A stretch of DNA of 64,000 nt from Bradyrhizobium sp. U87765 SZCCT0048 (GCF_018131225.1 NZ_JAFCMM010000002.1:1-64000), one strand, 5' to 3'. Numbered from the stretch's first letter, positions 10,529 through 19,429 are shown. Notes: a model not told the origin generated them from the letters alone. A program made the numbers and translations.

Positions 10529-11335
10529 ATGCCGACTGGCCTGTCGCCCACGGACATCGCACCGCCCTTCGTGCTCGAAGCCGAGCATCTGACGCTCGAC
10601 TATGCCGGCGAGCGCGGCGTCGTACGCGCCGTCGACAATGTCAGCTTCCGGGTGCGCAAGGGCGAACGCCTCGTACTGCTCGGCCCCTCAGGCTGCGGCA
10701 AGTCGTCGATCCTCAAGGCGATCGCCGGCTTCCTGGCGCCGACCGACGGCCGCATCCTGCTCAACGGCGCGCCGGTGACCCGGCCCGGACCGGACCGCAT
10801 CGTCGTCTTCCAGGAGTTCGACCAGTTGCTGCCGTGGAAGACGGTGCGCGACAACGTCGCCTTCCCGCTCAGGGTCGCGCGCGGCCTGTCGTCATCCGCC
10901 GCCCGCGCCATCGCCGACGACATGCTGGCGCGGGTCGGACTGTCGCATGCGCTGGACGCCCATCCCCACACCCTGTCCGGCGGCATGAAGCAACGCGCGG
11001 CGATCGCCCGGGCGCTGGCCGCGACACCTGACATCCTGCTGATGGACGAGCCGTTCGCGGCACTCGACGCGCTGACGCGCGGCGCGCTGCAGCAGGACCT
11101 GCTGCGCCTCGCCGCGGAGCTGAAATTCACGCTGGTGTTCGTCACCCATGCGATCGACGAGGCCATTCTCGTCGGCACGCGGCTGCATCTCCTCAGCGCC
11201 CATCCCGGCCGCACCCTCACCACCTTCGATACCAGCGCCTTCGGGCCGGACAGCGCCGAAACCGCCGAATTCCAGCGCGCCGTGCGCGATGTCACCGCCG
11301 CGCTGTTCCCGCGCCCCGCGGAGGCCGCCGCATGA
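10529..11335 (+). CDS. ABC transporter ATP-binding protein (SsuB/TauB type)
   Basis: 268 residues from the ATG at 10529 (MPTGLSPTDIAPP); open frame further upstream lies inside the previous gene. Walker A LLGPSGCGKSSILKAI is near residue 52, the signature LSGGMKQRAAIARALA near 148, Walker B ILLMDEPFAALD near 167 and the H-loop FVTHAIDEA near 200. It energises import through the downstream permease, which it overlaps by four bases. Confidence 0.93.
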   Translation: MPTGLSPTDIAPPFVLEAEHLTLDYAGERGVVRAVDNVSFRVRKGERLVLLGPSGCGKSSILKAIAGFLAPTDGRILLNGAPVTRPGPDRIVVFQEFDQLLPWKTVRDNVAFPLRVARGLSSSAARAIADDMLARVGLSHALDAHPHTLSGGMKQRAAIARALAATPDILLMDEPFAALDALTRGALQQDLLRLAAELKFTLVFVTHAIDEAILVGTRLHLLSAHPGRTLTTFDTSAFGPDSAETAEFQRAVRDVTAALFPRPAEAAA

Positions 11336-12171
11336 CCGACCGCACCGTCGAGTTGCCGGCCAGCTCCGCCACTGCCCCTGCGGCCCGCTCGCGCTGGCCG
11401 CGGCGCCACGCCGCGGCGATCCGCCGTGTGGTGGTGCTTATCGTCCTCGCCGCCGCCTGGCAGATCGCCGCCATTCTTGCCGGCAACCCGATCCTGCTGC
11501 CGAGCTTCACCGAGACGGCCCGGGCGTTCGCCGACGCGCTGTTGCACGAGAACCTCGCCTCTTCCGCGCAGGCCTCGATTGCCGTGTTGCTCAAGGGTTA
11601 CGCAATCGCCATCGCCCTCGCCGCCGTGCTGGTGTCGCTGGCGACCGCGAGCGCGCTCGCCCGCGAAGCACTGCTGATGCTCACCGCGATGTTCAATCCG
11701 CTGCCAGCGATCGCGCTGCTGCCGCTCGCCATGCTGTGGTTCGGTCTCGGCGAGGCCAGTCTGGTGTTCGTGCTGGTGCACTCCGTGCTCTGGCCGTTCG
11801 CGCTCGCGACCTTCAGCGGCTTCGAGGGCGTGCCGGAGACCCACCGCCTGGTCGGCCGCAACTACGGCCTGCGCGGGCCGCGCTACATCGCCCTCATTCT
11901 CATTCCATCGGCGCTGCCCGCGATCATCTCCGGCCTCAAGATCGGCTGGGCGTTTGCATGGCGCACGCTGATCGCCGCCGAGCTGGTGTTCGGCGTCAGC
12001 GCCAGCCAGGGCGGCCTCGGCTGGTTCATCTTCCGCAACCGCAACGAGCTGTTCACCGACAAGGTGTTCGCCGGCCTCGCGGCGGTCATCCTCATCGGCC
12101 TTGCGGTCGAGTTCGGGCTGTTCCGCACGCTCGAGGCCGCGACCGTACGGCGCTGGGGCCTGCAGCGCTAA
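11332..12171 (+). CDS. ABC transporter permease (SsuC/TauC type)
   Basis: 279 residues with about six membrane segments and the BPD_transp_1 fold. It starts in an ATGA overlap with the ATPase gene, which indicates translational coupling. The cytoplasmic EAA-like loop is seen around FEGVPETHRLVGRNYGLRG (about residues 164-182). It forms the inner-membrane channel for the ligand bound by the protein encoded at 9477. Confidence 0.92.
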   Translation: MTDRTVELPASSATAPAARSRWPRRHAAAIRRVVVLIVLAAAWQIAAILAGNPILLPSFTETARAFADALLHENLASSAQASIAVLLKGYAIAIALAAVLVSLATASALAREALLMLTAMFNPLPAIALLPLAMLWFGLGEASLVFVLVHSVLWPFALATFSGFEGVPETHRLVGRNYGLRGPRYIALILIPSALPAIISGLKIGWAFAWRTLIAAELVFGVSASQGGLGWFIFRNRNELFTDKVFAGLAAVILIGLAVEFGLFRTLEAATVRRWGLQR

Positions 12172-12203
12172 CGCCCTTCCCTTTTTCACGGAGTTCGCCC
12201 GCG

Positions 12204-13544
12204 ATGGCCGCCCGACAGCTTCACCTCAACGTCAACCTGCTGCACTCGGGTGTCTATCCCTCGGCGTGGCGGCAGCCGGAAAGCAACCCCGGCGCGTTCT
12301 ACGACGTGCAGCATTATGTCCAGGTGGCGCAGGTCGCCGAGCGCGGCAAGCTCGACGCGATCTTTCTCGCCGACACCCCGGCGGTCACCGACCGCATCGA
12401 CTACCGGCCGTTCCTGTCGATGGAGCCGACCATCGTGCTGGCGAGCGTCGCCGCGGCGACGCGCCATGTCGGCCTGATCGCCACGGCATCGACCAGCTAC
12501 AACGAGCCCTACAATATCGCCCGGCGCTTCGCGACGCTCGACCATGCCAGCGGCGGCCGCAGCGGCTGGAACGTAGTGACGACGGCGGAGCCGTCCGTCG
12601 GCCGCAACTTCGGCCAGGCCGGCGCGTTCGAGCACAAGGCGCGCTACGACCGTGCCCGCGAGTTTACCGAGGTCGTCCACGCGCTGTGGGACAGCTGGGA
12701 GGACGACGCCTTCGTCGGCGACAAGGCCACCGCGCGCTTCGTCGACACCGCCAAGGTGCACGCCATCCGCCATCGCGGCCCGCACTTTGCCGTCGAGGGC
12801 CCGCTCAACGTGCCGCGCTCGCCGCAGGGCCGTCCGATCACCGTGCAGGCCGGTGGCTCCAGCGACGGGCGCGACCTTGCGGCGGCGACCGCCGATGCGG
12901 TGTTCACCCTGGCGCAGACCGTCGACGACGGCGTCGCCTACGCCCGCGATCTGCGATCGCGCGCCCGCGCCCATGGCCGGCCCGACGACGCCATCGTCAT
13001 CCTGCCCGGACTTGCGACGGTGATCGGCGGCACCGAGGCCGAGGCGAAGCGCCGCCAGGACGAACTGTGGGAGCTGGTGCCGATCGAGTACAGCCTGGCG
13101 CGTCTCGCCGGCACGCTGCAGATCGCCCCCGAACAGCTCGAACTCGACAAGCCGCTGCCCGATCCGCTGCCGCTGCCACCGAACGCCAACCACACCATGT
13201 TCCAGGGCACCGTGGCGCTGGCGCGGCGCGGCAACCTCACCGTGCGGCAATTGCTGCGGGCACTCGGCGGCGGCGTCGGCCACCGCATCATCGTCGGCAC
13301 GCCGGAGCAGATTGCCGACGACATCGAGACCTGGTTCCGCGCCGGCGCCGCCGACGGCTTCAACCTGATGCCGGACGTGCTGCCGACCGGGCTCGCCACC
13401 TTCGTCGACGAGATCGTGCCGATCCTGCAGCGGCGCGGCCTGTTCCGCCGCGACTATGAAGGGCCGACGTTGCGCGATCATTTCGGCCTGCAGCGTCCGC
13501 CGAGCCGGTTCGCCTCTCGCCCGGCGGAGCCGCTGTCGGCCTGA
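12204..13544 (+). CDS. FMN-dependent monooxygenase, NtaA/SnaA/DszA (SoxA) family
   Basis: 446 residues in the luciferase-like monooxygenase fold. The start at 12204 (MAARQLHLNVNLLHSGVYP) follows ACGGAGTTC and matches the family, although the frame stays open far upstream. FMN-site features include IFLADTPAVTD near residue 53, LIATASTSYNEPYNIARRF near 92 and GRSGWNVVTTAEPSVGRNFG near 120. Members oxidise sulfonates, sulfones, nitrilotriacetate or related compounds with FMNH2 from a partner reductase, and no reductase is seen nearby. It ends the ABC operon, so it probably acts on the imported compound, perhaps releasing sulfite. Confidence 0.88.
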   Translation: MAARQLHLNVNLLHSGVYPSAWRQPESNPGAFYDVQHYVQVAQVAERGKLDAIFLADTPAVTDRIDYRPFLSMEPTIVLASVAAATRHVGLIATASTSYNEPYNIARRFATLDHASGGRSGWNVVTTAEPSVGRNFGQAGAFEHKARYDRAREFTEVVHALWDSWEDDAFVGDKATARFVDTAKVHAIRHRGPHFAVEGPLNVPRSPQGRPITVQAGGSSDGRDLAAATADAVFTLAQTVDDGVAYARDLRSRARAHGRPDDAIVILPGLATVIGGTEAEAKRRQDELWELVPIEYSLARLAGTLQIAPEQLELDKPLPDPLPLPPNANHTMFQGTVALARRGNLTVRQLLRALGGGVGHRIIVGTPEQIADDIETWFRAGAADGFNLMPDVLPTGLATFVDEIVPILQRRGLFRRDYEGPTLRDHFGLQRPPSRFASRPAEPLSA

Positions 13545-13552
13545 TCGCCGCC

Positions 13553-14038
13553 CTATGCCGCGAGCACGCGCGCCGTGGCGATCGTCAGCGCGACAGCGAT
13601 CATAAGGGAGAGCAGTTGCAGAACATTGTGCTGGGCATCCGGCGTCGGCCGCCGCCCCGCCGCCACAGGCAGCCACTTCAACGTCCCGGCATAGCCGTGC
13701 GTCCAGTACCAGTCGAAATCGGGCGCACCGGGACCACGGCCGAACAGATACGGCCGCCACCACTGGTTCAGCTGCAGCAGCAGCCAGATCCATGACCAGA
13801 CCGTCGACACGACCAGCGCCCATGGCGGGCCGCCGCACAGGCTCCACAGCACGAACAGGCCGGGTACCCAGCCGCTGACCGTGCTCACCCAGTCGGTCAG
13901 CACGCCCTGCAGGTGATTCCACGGCCACAGCGGCACGTGATTGTCGATCAGGAAGTAGACGAGCATCACGGCTTCGAGGACGGCGATCGTCGTCGTCAAC
14001 GGATCCTCGGACAGCGGAAGACGGGGAGCAATGATCAT
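13553..14038 (-). CDS. Uncharacterised small membrane protein
   Basis: About 161 residues from the ATG at 14038 (MIIAPRLPLSEDPLTTT). It has roughly four hydrophobic segments: near residues 17-35, 55-75, 78-95 and at the C-terminus. The aromatic-rich loop LLLQLNQWWRPYLFGRG precedes a 40-residue polar loop. I do not recognise a family. It lies between the monooxygenase operon (convergent, 8-bp gap) and the MarR gene on the same strand, so it may be co-transcribed with MarR. Its ribosome-binding site is weak, so the start is uncertain. Confidence 0.6.
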   Translation of the reverse strand: MIIAPRLPLSEDPLTTTIAVLEAVMLVYFLIDNHVPLWPWNHLQGVLTDWVSTVSGWVPGLFVLWSLCGGPPWALVVSTVWSWIWLLLQLNQWWRPYLFGRGPGAPDFDWYWTHGYAGTLKWLPVAAGRRPTPDAQHNVLQLLSLMIAVALTIATARVLAA

Positions 14039-14168
14039 TGTCGGTCCGGAGACTTGCGGCTGAGGTCTCCTACCGGCTGGCGCGCATGACGGCCAGCGCG
14101 CGGACACAGTGCATGGACGTTTCCCACCGCCGTGAGCACGGCCGTAAACATCATGGCGCGCAGCAGAG

Positions 14169-14600
14169 CTACGATGCGTCGAACGCCGTGGCGAGGCGGG
14201 CCAGACAATCAGCCATCTGCGTGATCTCGTCGGGCGTGAGCACCGACTCGATCGTACGGTTGATGCGCTCGAACGGCGGCTGGATGCGCTTGAGCGCGGC
14301 GCGGCCACGGTCGCTCGGTCGCAGCCGCCAGGCGCGGGCATCGTCCTCGTCGCGGGTGCGTTCGAGCAGGCCCATGTCGATGAGACGGCGCACCATTGCG
14401 GTCATTGCCGATTCATTGAAACCGAGCTGGCGCGCGACGTCGCGCTGGGTCACGGCCTTGTCGGTCGCAATCAGCAGCAGCACGGCGGCCTGCGCCGTGG
14501 TGATGTCCCCGGCCGCCATGGTGGCGCGATCGGCCGACTTCTGCAGCCGGTGCGCAGCGAGCTGGAGGCGGTGATACAGCCGGGTCTTCGAGGCGGACAT
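14169..14600 (-). CDS. MarR family transcriptional regulator
   Basis: 143 residues, standard MarR length. The winged-helix core is seen as ITTAQAAVLLLIATDKAVTQ, then VARQLGFNESAMTAMVRRL as the recognition helix and GLLERTRDEDDARAWRL as the wing with the conserved D-x-R. Its start lies 74 bases from that of the divergent amidohydrolase gene. A perfect 16-bp palindrome at 14645-14660 is its likely operator, so it probably represses the amidohydrolase and itself until an aromatic-type ligand binds. Confidence 0.9.
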   Translation of the reverse strand: MSASKTRLYHRLQLAAHRLQKSADRATMAAGDITTAQAAVLLLIATDKAVTQRDVARQLGFNESAMTAMVRRLIDMGLLERTRDEDDARAWRLRPSDRGRAALKRIQPPFERINRTIESVLTPDEITQMADCLARLATAFDAS

Positions 14601-14644
14601 TCCCCCTCAATATCCTGCTTGCGGATTCGCATCCATCGGCATAC

Positions 14645-14660
14645 ACTTCACTAGTGAAGT
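14645..14660. promoter_or_regulatory. MarR-type operator palindrome
   Basis: ACTTCACTAGTGAAGT is a perfect 16-bp palindrome centred in the marR-amidohydrolase gap. It ends 14 bases before the amidohydrolase ATG. Size, symmetry and location fit a MarR dimer site; the assignment is inferred. Confidence 0.65.
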
Positions 14661-14674
14661 ATCTGGAGAAAGCG

Positions 14675-15487
14675 ATGGGTGCGATCGACGTCTGGGCGCA
14701 GATCACGACGGAACGCATGGGCAACCGGCCCTGGCTGCAGACCCTGATGCGCTGGACCGGCCGTGCCGACAATTTCGGCGGCTCGAGCGTCGAGGCCACG
14801 CTGCAGGCGATGGACGCCGCCGGCGTCGACATCGCGCTGCTGTCGGCGTGGTACGGCCCCGAAGGCGACCTCATCACCAATGACGAGGTCGCCGAGCAGA
14901 TCGCCGCGGCGCCATCGCGCTTTCGCGGCCTTGCCAGCGCCGACATCACCCGGCCGATGGAGGCAGTGCGCGAGATCCGGCGCGTCGTCGACGGCAAGAC
15001 CTTCGTCGGCGTACGGGTCGTGCCGTGGCTGTGGGACCTGCCGCCGAACGACCGGCGCTATTATCCGATCTATGCAGCGTGCGTCGACGCCGGTGTGCCG
15101 CTGTGCACCCAGATCGGCCACACCGGGCCGCTCAAGCGCTCGGAGACGGGGCGGCTCATTCCCTATCTCGAAGACGTGATGCTCGACTTCCCCGAACTTG
15201 TCGTCGTCGGCGGCCATGTCGGCTTTCCCTGGCTCGACGAGCTCACGACCATGACGGTCAAGTTTCCCAACTTCCATGTCGACACATCGGCCTATGCCCT
15301 GCACCGGCTGCCGCCGGCTTTCGTCGACTGGATGAAGGGCGTCGGCAAGCGCCGCGTGATGTTCGGCACCAACTGGCCGATGCTGTCGCCGGCGACCTGT
15401 CTCGAAGGCTGGACAGGCCTCGGACTGCCGCTGGAGCAGGCCGAGGCGTTCCTCTCCGGCAATGCGCGGCGGGTGTTCAGGCTGTAG
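14675..15487 (+). CDS. Amidohydrolase 2 family (ACMSD-like) hydrolase/decarboxylase
   Basis: 270 residues. The ATG at 14675 has CTGGAG 7 bases upstream; the upstream GTG at 14654 would place the start inside the operator palindrome. The TIM-barrel has CTQIGHTGP near residue 147, VVVGGHVGFPWLDEL near 180 and RVMFGTNWPM near 227, matching the His and Asp regions of amidohydrolase_2 proteins. The usual N-terminal D-x-H-x-H metal motif is replaced by IDVWAQ, so metal binding may differ. Relatives act on aromatic ring-cleavage products. Control by the divergent MarR protein is likely. Confidence 0.82.
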   Translation: MGAIDVWAQITTERMGNRPWLQTLMRWTGRADNFGGSSVEATLQAMDAAGVDIALLSAWYGPEGDLITNDEVAEQIAAAPSRFRGLASADITRPMEAVREIRRVVDGKTFVGVRVVPWLWDLPPNDRRYYPIYAACVDAGVPLCTQIGHTGPLKRSETGRLIPYLEDVMLDFPELVVVGGHVGFPWLDELTTMTVKFPNFHVDTSAYALHRLPPAFVDWMKGVGKRRVMFGTNWPMLSPATCLEGWTGLGLPLEQAEAFLSGNARRVFRL

Positions 15488-15563
15488 GGGAGATCACGGC
15501 ACAACGTCCGGCTGCATGCAACAGCCGGTCCCATCTCGCGATGTCTTCGCCGCGCCGCCCCGA

Positions 15564-15761
15564 TCAGCGCATATGGCCGAGCGAGATCCCGAGCTTCTGC
15601 GCCTTCTGACGCAGCGAACCTTCCGTGCGCTTCATCAGCTTCGCGATCTTCGCCACCGGCGTGTGTGCCCGGGAATGAGACTTCAACTCCTTGATATCAT
15701 CCTTGGAATAAAGGCGGCGCTCCCGCTTCCGGGCTGCGACTTTCTTCACCTTTCGGGCCAT
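15564..15761 (-). CDS. Small basic HTH-like conserved protein
   Basis: 65 residues from MARKVKKVAARKRERR, chosen because GGAGAG lies 4 bases upstream; an earlier ATG at 15797 adds 12 residues. It is very basic at the N-terminus. The stretch YSKDDIKELKSHSRAHTPVA then IAKLMKRTEGSLRQKAQKLG looks like a SANT/Myb- or homeodomain-like helix-turn-helix. The function is unknown, but DNA binding is plausible. It stands alone between the amidohydrolase and porin genes. Confidence 0.7.
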   Translation of the reverse strand: MARKVKKVAARKRERRLYSKDDIKELKSHSRAHTPVAKIAKLMKRTEGSLRQKAQKLGISLGHMR

Positions 15762-16032
15762 TGCTCTCTCCTTCGTTCGTGCCGAACCTGACAACATTCG
15801 AAGGCGAACCTACGGCAGACCGCTCGCGCTCCGTCGACAAACAGCCGCAACAGGCAGCCAAAACTGCATGGCAGGCCATTGTGACAATTTATAGAGAGCG
15901 TTCGGCTTCAGTTTCGTGACGGTGATACCAAGATGGTATCAAGCGCGCGACGGGGTTTCGCCGGCACCCAAAATCATGGTCGGAGGCGAGACGCTGCGCC
16001 CGGACCGACGGCGGCCCGGGCGCAGCTCGTAC

Positions 16033-17541
16033 TCAGAAGCTGCGCAGGATCTGGACGGACCCGACATAGAGATTCTGGTCCTTCAGCGTCAACACGCTGC
16101 CCGCCGCGTAGCCGGGCGGCGTTCCAGCCGCCGCGCTCGTGAAGGTGCCGTTGAGATGTTGCTGGAGGCGCGTGTAGAGAAATTCCGCCGATAGGGTGAG
16201 GTTCTGGACCGGCGTCCAGGCCGTGCGGGTGCCGACCTGCGCCACGCCGACATCGAAGCTGCCGGTCGCCGTGGTCTTGCCGGTGCTGAGGCGTCCGGCA
16301 TTGGCCATCGCCAGCAACAGCGCATCGCCGGCCGCGCCGTAAGAGATATGGCTGTAGGAAGCGAACAGCGACGTGCGCCAGGCCGGCGTCCAGTAATGCT
16401 CGTAGAACGCCGCGACGTTCCATGCATCGCTCTTCACGAACGAGGTGCCGTTGGCATAGATACCATCGAGCACGTAGCCGAACGCCATGCCGCCGTTGCC
16501 GATGTTGGCGAGGCGTCCCGCACCGGCGCTGTCATAGGTGCCGCCGAACACGTATTTGGCGGCGCCGTTGGCGAAGGTCGCGATCGCCTTGAAGCTGTCG
16601 CCCCGCCCCGTCGGCAGATCCTTCAACTCCAGCGCCGCGGTGAGTGCATAGCCCCAGGTTGCGTCCGGATGGCCGGTCGAGGCGTCGAGCGGATTGTAGG
16701 AGGTGCCATGGACCTCATGCGCCGCCGCGCCGAGATGCGCCGTGCCCCAGGCCTGCTCGAGGCGGAGATTGGCGACGATGTCGGGCACATGGTCGCCGCC
16801 CTGCGCGTTGCCCTGGAATGTGTTGGCCGCGACGCCATAAGTGCTGGACGCTGCGCCGAACGGCCCGAGCAGCGCATTCGTCCCGCCGAGCGAAGTGTTC
16901 ACCGTGCCTGCCGAGCGATACGGCTGGGCATCCTCCAGCGATACCGTGGCCGATACGCCGCCCCCGAAGGTCGCGGTGTAGGCCAGCATCGGAATGCCGG
17001 TGGCGTCGTTCGAGCCGTTGAAAAATCCGGTCGAGCCGAACAGCGGCTTGGCCAGCGTCCATTGCGGATCGAACATCGACACGCCCTTGCCGAAGGTGAA
17101 GCCCGCGAACTGGAGGAACGCATAGTCGAGCGCGACATAGCCGCCGGCGATGCTTTCGCGTCCCTGCAGGAAATCGAACTGCAGGTTGGCATAGGTGCGC
17201 ACCGTGCCGTAGTCGGTCGCGGTGCGCGTATCCATGAACAGGTTGAGGCGCTCGCGGGTGTTGAAATAGCCGCGGCCATAGGCGTTGGCGCCGCCGGGGC
17301 CGCCGCCGAAGTACGGCGCGTTGAACGTCTGACCGTTGAATGCGGTTTCGATTCGCATCGCCCCGCCGATGCGCATGCAGGTGTCGGTGCCGGGAATGTA
17401 GTAGAAGCCCGCGCCATAGAGCGAACAGACCTTCACATATTCGACCGCCTTCGCCTTGACCGGCAGGTCCGCGGCGTGCGCGGACGGCAGCGCCAGCAAT
17501 GCCGCTGCCGATCCCAGCGCAATCGTCTTCATCGTCGTCAT
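16033..17541 (-). CDS. Outer-membrane porin (Omp2b/rhizobial porin family)
   Basis: 502 residues from the ATG at 17541 (MTTMKTIALGSAAALLALPSA), preceded by GGGGGGAATTCC; an upstream ATG at 17562 is less well placed. The signal peptide is cleaved after HAADLP-type sequence. The mature start has the family pattern KAVEYVKVCSLYGAGFYYIPG then TDTCMRIGG, and the protein ends in Phe (QILRSF), as outer-membrane beta-barrels do. It gives passive uptake of small solutes. A copy of the 17-bp motif shared with the catabolic block lies 119 bp upstream of the start, so it may be the entry pore for that pathway. Confidence 0.92.
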   Translation of the reverse strand: MTTMKTIALGSAAALLALPSAHAADLPVKAKAVEYVKVCSLYGAGFYYIPGTDTCMRIGGAMRIETAFNGQTFNAPYFGGGPGGANAYGRGYFNTRERLNLFMDTRTATDYGTVRTYANLQFDFLQGRESIAGGYVALDYAFLQFAGFTFGKGVSMFDPQWTLAKPLFGSTGFFNGSNDATGIPMLAYTATFGGGVSATVSLEDAQPYRSAGTVNTSLGGTNALLGPFGAASSTYGVAANTFQGNAQGGDHVPDIVANLRLEQAWGTAHLGAAAHEVHGTSYNPLDASTGHPDATWGYALTAALELKDLPTGRGDSFKAIATFANGAAKYVFGGTYDSAGAGRLANIGNGGMAFGYVLDGIYANGTSFVKSDAWNVAAFYEHYWTPAWRTSLFASYSHISYGAAGDALLLAMANAGRLSTGKTTATGSFDVGVAQVGTRTAWTPVQNLTLSAEFLYTRLQQHLNGTFTSAAAGTPPGYAAGSVLTLKDQNLYVGSVQILRSF

Positions 17542-17659
17542 GGAATTCCCCCCATCGTGCATTTTTTCGTCGCCGCCGGAGGTTTATTGCCGGCAGCAGG
17601 CCGATCTCGACTAGCATCGGGGGTACGAAGCGATTTAGCCCTGCACGCTGGCCGCTTGA

Positions 17660-17676
17660 CGGATCGTCCGGTTATT
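17660..17676 (+). promoter_or_regulatory. Shared 17-bp motif, copy a (porin promoter)
   Basis: CGGATCGTCCGGTTATT, one of five near-identical sites in the 17.6-29.2 kb block (consensus CRRATCGTCCGRNWWTY). It sits about 120 bp upstream of the porin start. A role as an AraC-type activator site is inferred. Confidence 0.5.
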
Positions 17677-17715
17677 GCGGCAGCGCGTGACGCCCCGGCC
17701 GCGATGGGCACGCGC

Positions 17716-17757
17716 ATGCGCACGCGGAGGCGACCGAAGGCCGCTCCGCGTGCGCAT
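17716..17757. terminator. 14-bp perfect stem-loop after cytochrome c gene
   Basis: ATGCGCACGCGGAG at 17716-17729 pairs perfectly with 17744-17757 around a 14-base loop. It lies 26 bases past the cytochrome c stop on the minus strand and ahead of the porin promoter. No T tract follows, so it may stabilise or end the transcript. Confidence 0.45.
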
Positions 17758-17783
17758 CGTGCAGTTGCAGGGCCTGATTCGAT

Positions 17784-18440
17784 CTACTTTGCGACCGACA
17801 GCGAGGCGATGTAATCGGCCAGCGCCGTGCGCTCGTCCGGCGCAATGCGCGGCGCAATCAGCGACATCAGCTTGCCGCGGTGACCACGCGTCTCCATCCA
17901 CACGGCGAGCTGGGTCTCGACATAGTCCGCATCCTGTCCGGCGATGTCCGGAAAGTCCGGCTGGATGCCGTGTCCGGACGAGCGATGACAGGACGCGCAG
18001 GCCGGCAGATCGCCGTCCGCATTGCCGCGCATGAACAACGCTTCGCCCCGCGCGAGCCGCGCCGGATCGCGCGGCCGCCCCGCCTGACGCGGCTCGCCTG
18101 CATAGTACGCCGCAACATCCTCGATCTGCGTCGCCGACAGCGTCGCCGCGATCCCGGCCATCACCGCATTGACGCGCTGCGGCGGCGCATCAGGCGTCGC
18201 GACGAACGCACGCAGCTGCTTGGCGAGATATTCCGGAAACTGCCCCGCGAGCTTGGGTATGCCCGGCGCCTCCGGGTTGCCGGTCGCACCGTGACAGGCG
18301 GCGCAGACGGTCTGCGCAATCGCCTTGCCGCGTGCGGCATCGCCGCCGGCGTCGGCCGCCGCAGCCGCAGCCGCTGCCACGGGGGTGAGAAACGTGGCCA
18401 TGGCGAGAACCGTCGCCATCCGGCGCAGGGCTGCAGGCAT
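17784..18440 (-). CDS. Di-haem cytochrome c (c4/class I type), periplasmic
   Basis: 218 residues from the ATG at 18440, 4 bases after the upstream FAH-family stop. A signal peptide to about residue 30 (MATFLTPVAAAAAAAADA) is followed by two haem-binding motifs, VCAACHGATGNPEAPGIPKLAGQ and, in the second half, CASCHRSSGHGIQPDFPDIAGQ; the CxxCH cores are CAACH and CASCH. Distal methionines are available (e.g. VNAVMAGIA, KLMSLIAP). It probably carries electrons from a periplasmic dehydrogenase or the catabolic pathway to an oxidase. It is co-transcribed with the FAH-family gene. Confidence 0.88.
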   Translation of the reverse strand: MPAALRRMATVLAMATFLTPVAAAAAAAADAGGDAARGKAIAQTVCAACHGATGNPEAPGIPKLAGQFPEYLAKQLRAFVATPDAPPQRVNAVMAGIAATLSATQIEDVAAYYAGEPRQAGRPRDPARLARGEALFMRGNADGDLPACASCHRSSGHGIQPDFPDIAGQDADYVETQLAVWMETRGHRGKLMSLIAPRIAPDERTALADYIASLSVAK

Positions 18441-18444
18441 GGCG

Positions 18445-19383
18445 CTATCCGACACGGTAGGCGGCGCCTGCATCGGCCACGACCGGATTGCGCAGCACGC
18501 CAAGGCCGCTGATCTCGATCTCGACGGTGTCGCCGGGGCGCATGTGCACCAGGCCCGGCGTCTTGAACGGGCCGTATTGCCGCGACAGGTCATGCCCCGC
18601 GACATCGTCCGGCGCCGGCGGCAGCGCGCCCGGCGTGCCCATGGCAATCAGGTCACCAGGCCGCAACCGGTATCCGGCGGAGAGATAGCTGATCACGGCG
18701 GCGACATCGAACAGCATGTCGTCCAGCCGCGAGCGCTGGCGCGTCACGCCGTTGACGCGGGTCACGACCTCGTGCCGGGCCGGGTCGCCGAACGCGTCGG
18801 GCGTTACCAGCCACGGACCATACGATCCGGACGCCTCGAAATTCTTGCCGAGGCCAAACTGGCGATTGTGGATCTGGTACTCGCGGACCGATCCTTCGTT
18901 GATACAGGTATAGCCGGCAACATGATCAAGCGCTCGTTCGCGCGGGATGTGACGGCCGCCCTTGCCGATGACCACGCCGAGCTCGCCCTCATAGTCGAAC
19001 GCGCGCGCGACCTCTTCCGGCGGCGACAGCAACGGAGCGTCCGGCCCGACATAGGAGGCCGCCGTGCGCAGGAAGATGTGAGGATGGTCCGGCGACGTCG
19101 TCAGCCCGGTCTCCGCGATATGGGTGCGAAAATTCAGCGCCAGCGCCCACATCGCGTTGGGGCGCTCGAGAAAAGGCAGCAGCCTGACCGCGGCGATCGG
19201 CCGGCCTGCCGGCCGCCGGCGTACCGCGTCGGCGATCCGCTCAAGCGCTCCCGCGTGAGCGAGAAGGGTCTCGAACTTCTGCGGCAGATCGGGCAGCAGG
19301 CTTGCCACCGGGTGAAACGTTTCGGCATCGGCGGAGGCACCGACCGCCTTGCCGTCGGCATCCTCATAAACGAACAAGCGCAT
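18445..19383 (-). CDS. Fumarylacetoacetate hydrolase family protein
   Basis: 312 residues with the FAH C-terminal fold. The metal-binding DYEGELGVVIGKGGRHI is near residue 130 and GYTCINEGSVREYQ near 158, with GPWLVTPDAFGDP and MGTPGALPPAPDD further on. Family members cleave C-C bonds of acylpyruvates, decarboxylate oxaloacetate or hydrate/isomerise meta-cleavage products, normally with Mg2+ or Mn2+. It sits between the cytochrome c gene (4-bp gap) and the GlcG-like gene (46-bp gap) in a minus-strand operon, pointing to breakdown of an aromatic or heterocyclic acid. The exact substrate is not visible. Confidence 0.87.
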   Translation of the reverse strand: MRLFVYEDADGKAVGASADAETFHPVASLLPDLPQKFETLLAHAGALERIADAVRRRPAGRPIAAVRLLPFLERPNAMWALALNFRTHIAETGLTTSPDHPHIFLRTAASYVGPDAPLLSPPEEVARAFDYEGELGVVIGKGGRHIPRERALDHVAGYTCINEGSVREYQIHNRQFGLGKNFEASGSYGPWLVTPDAFGDPARHEVVTRVNGVTRQRSRLDDMLFDVAAVISYLSAGYRLRPGDLIAMGTPGALPPAPDDVAGHDLSRQYGPFKTPGLVHMRPGDTVEIEISGLGVLRNPVVADAGAAYRVG

Positions 19384-19429
19384 GGCGATCCTCGTCAGTG
19401 TTCGACAGTGTGTTTCGACCAGCGTCCCG

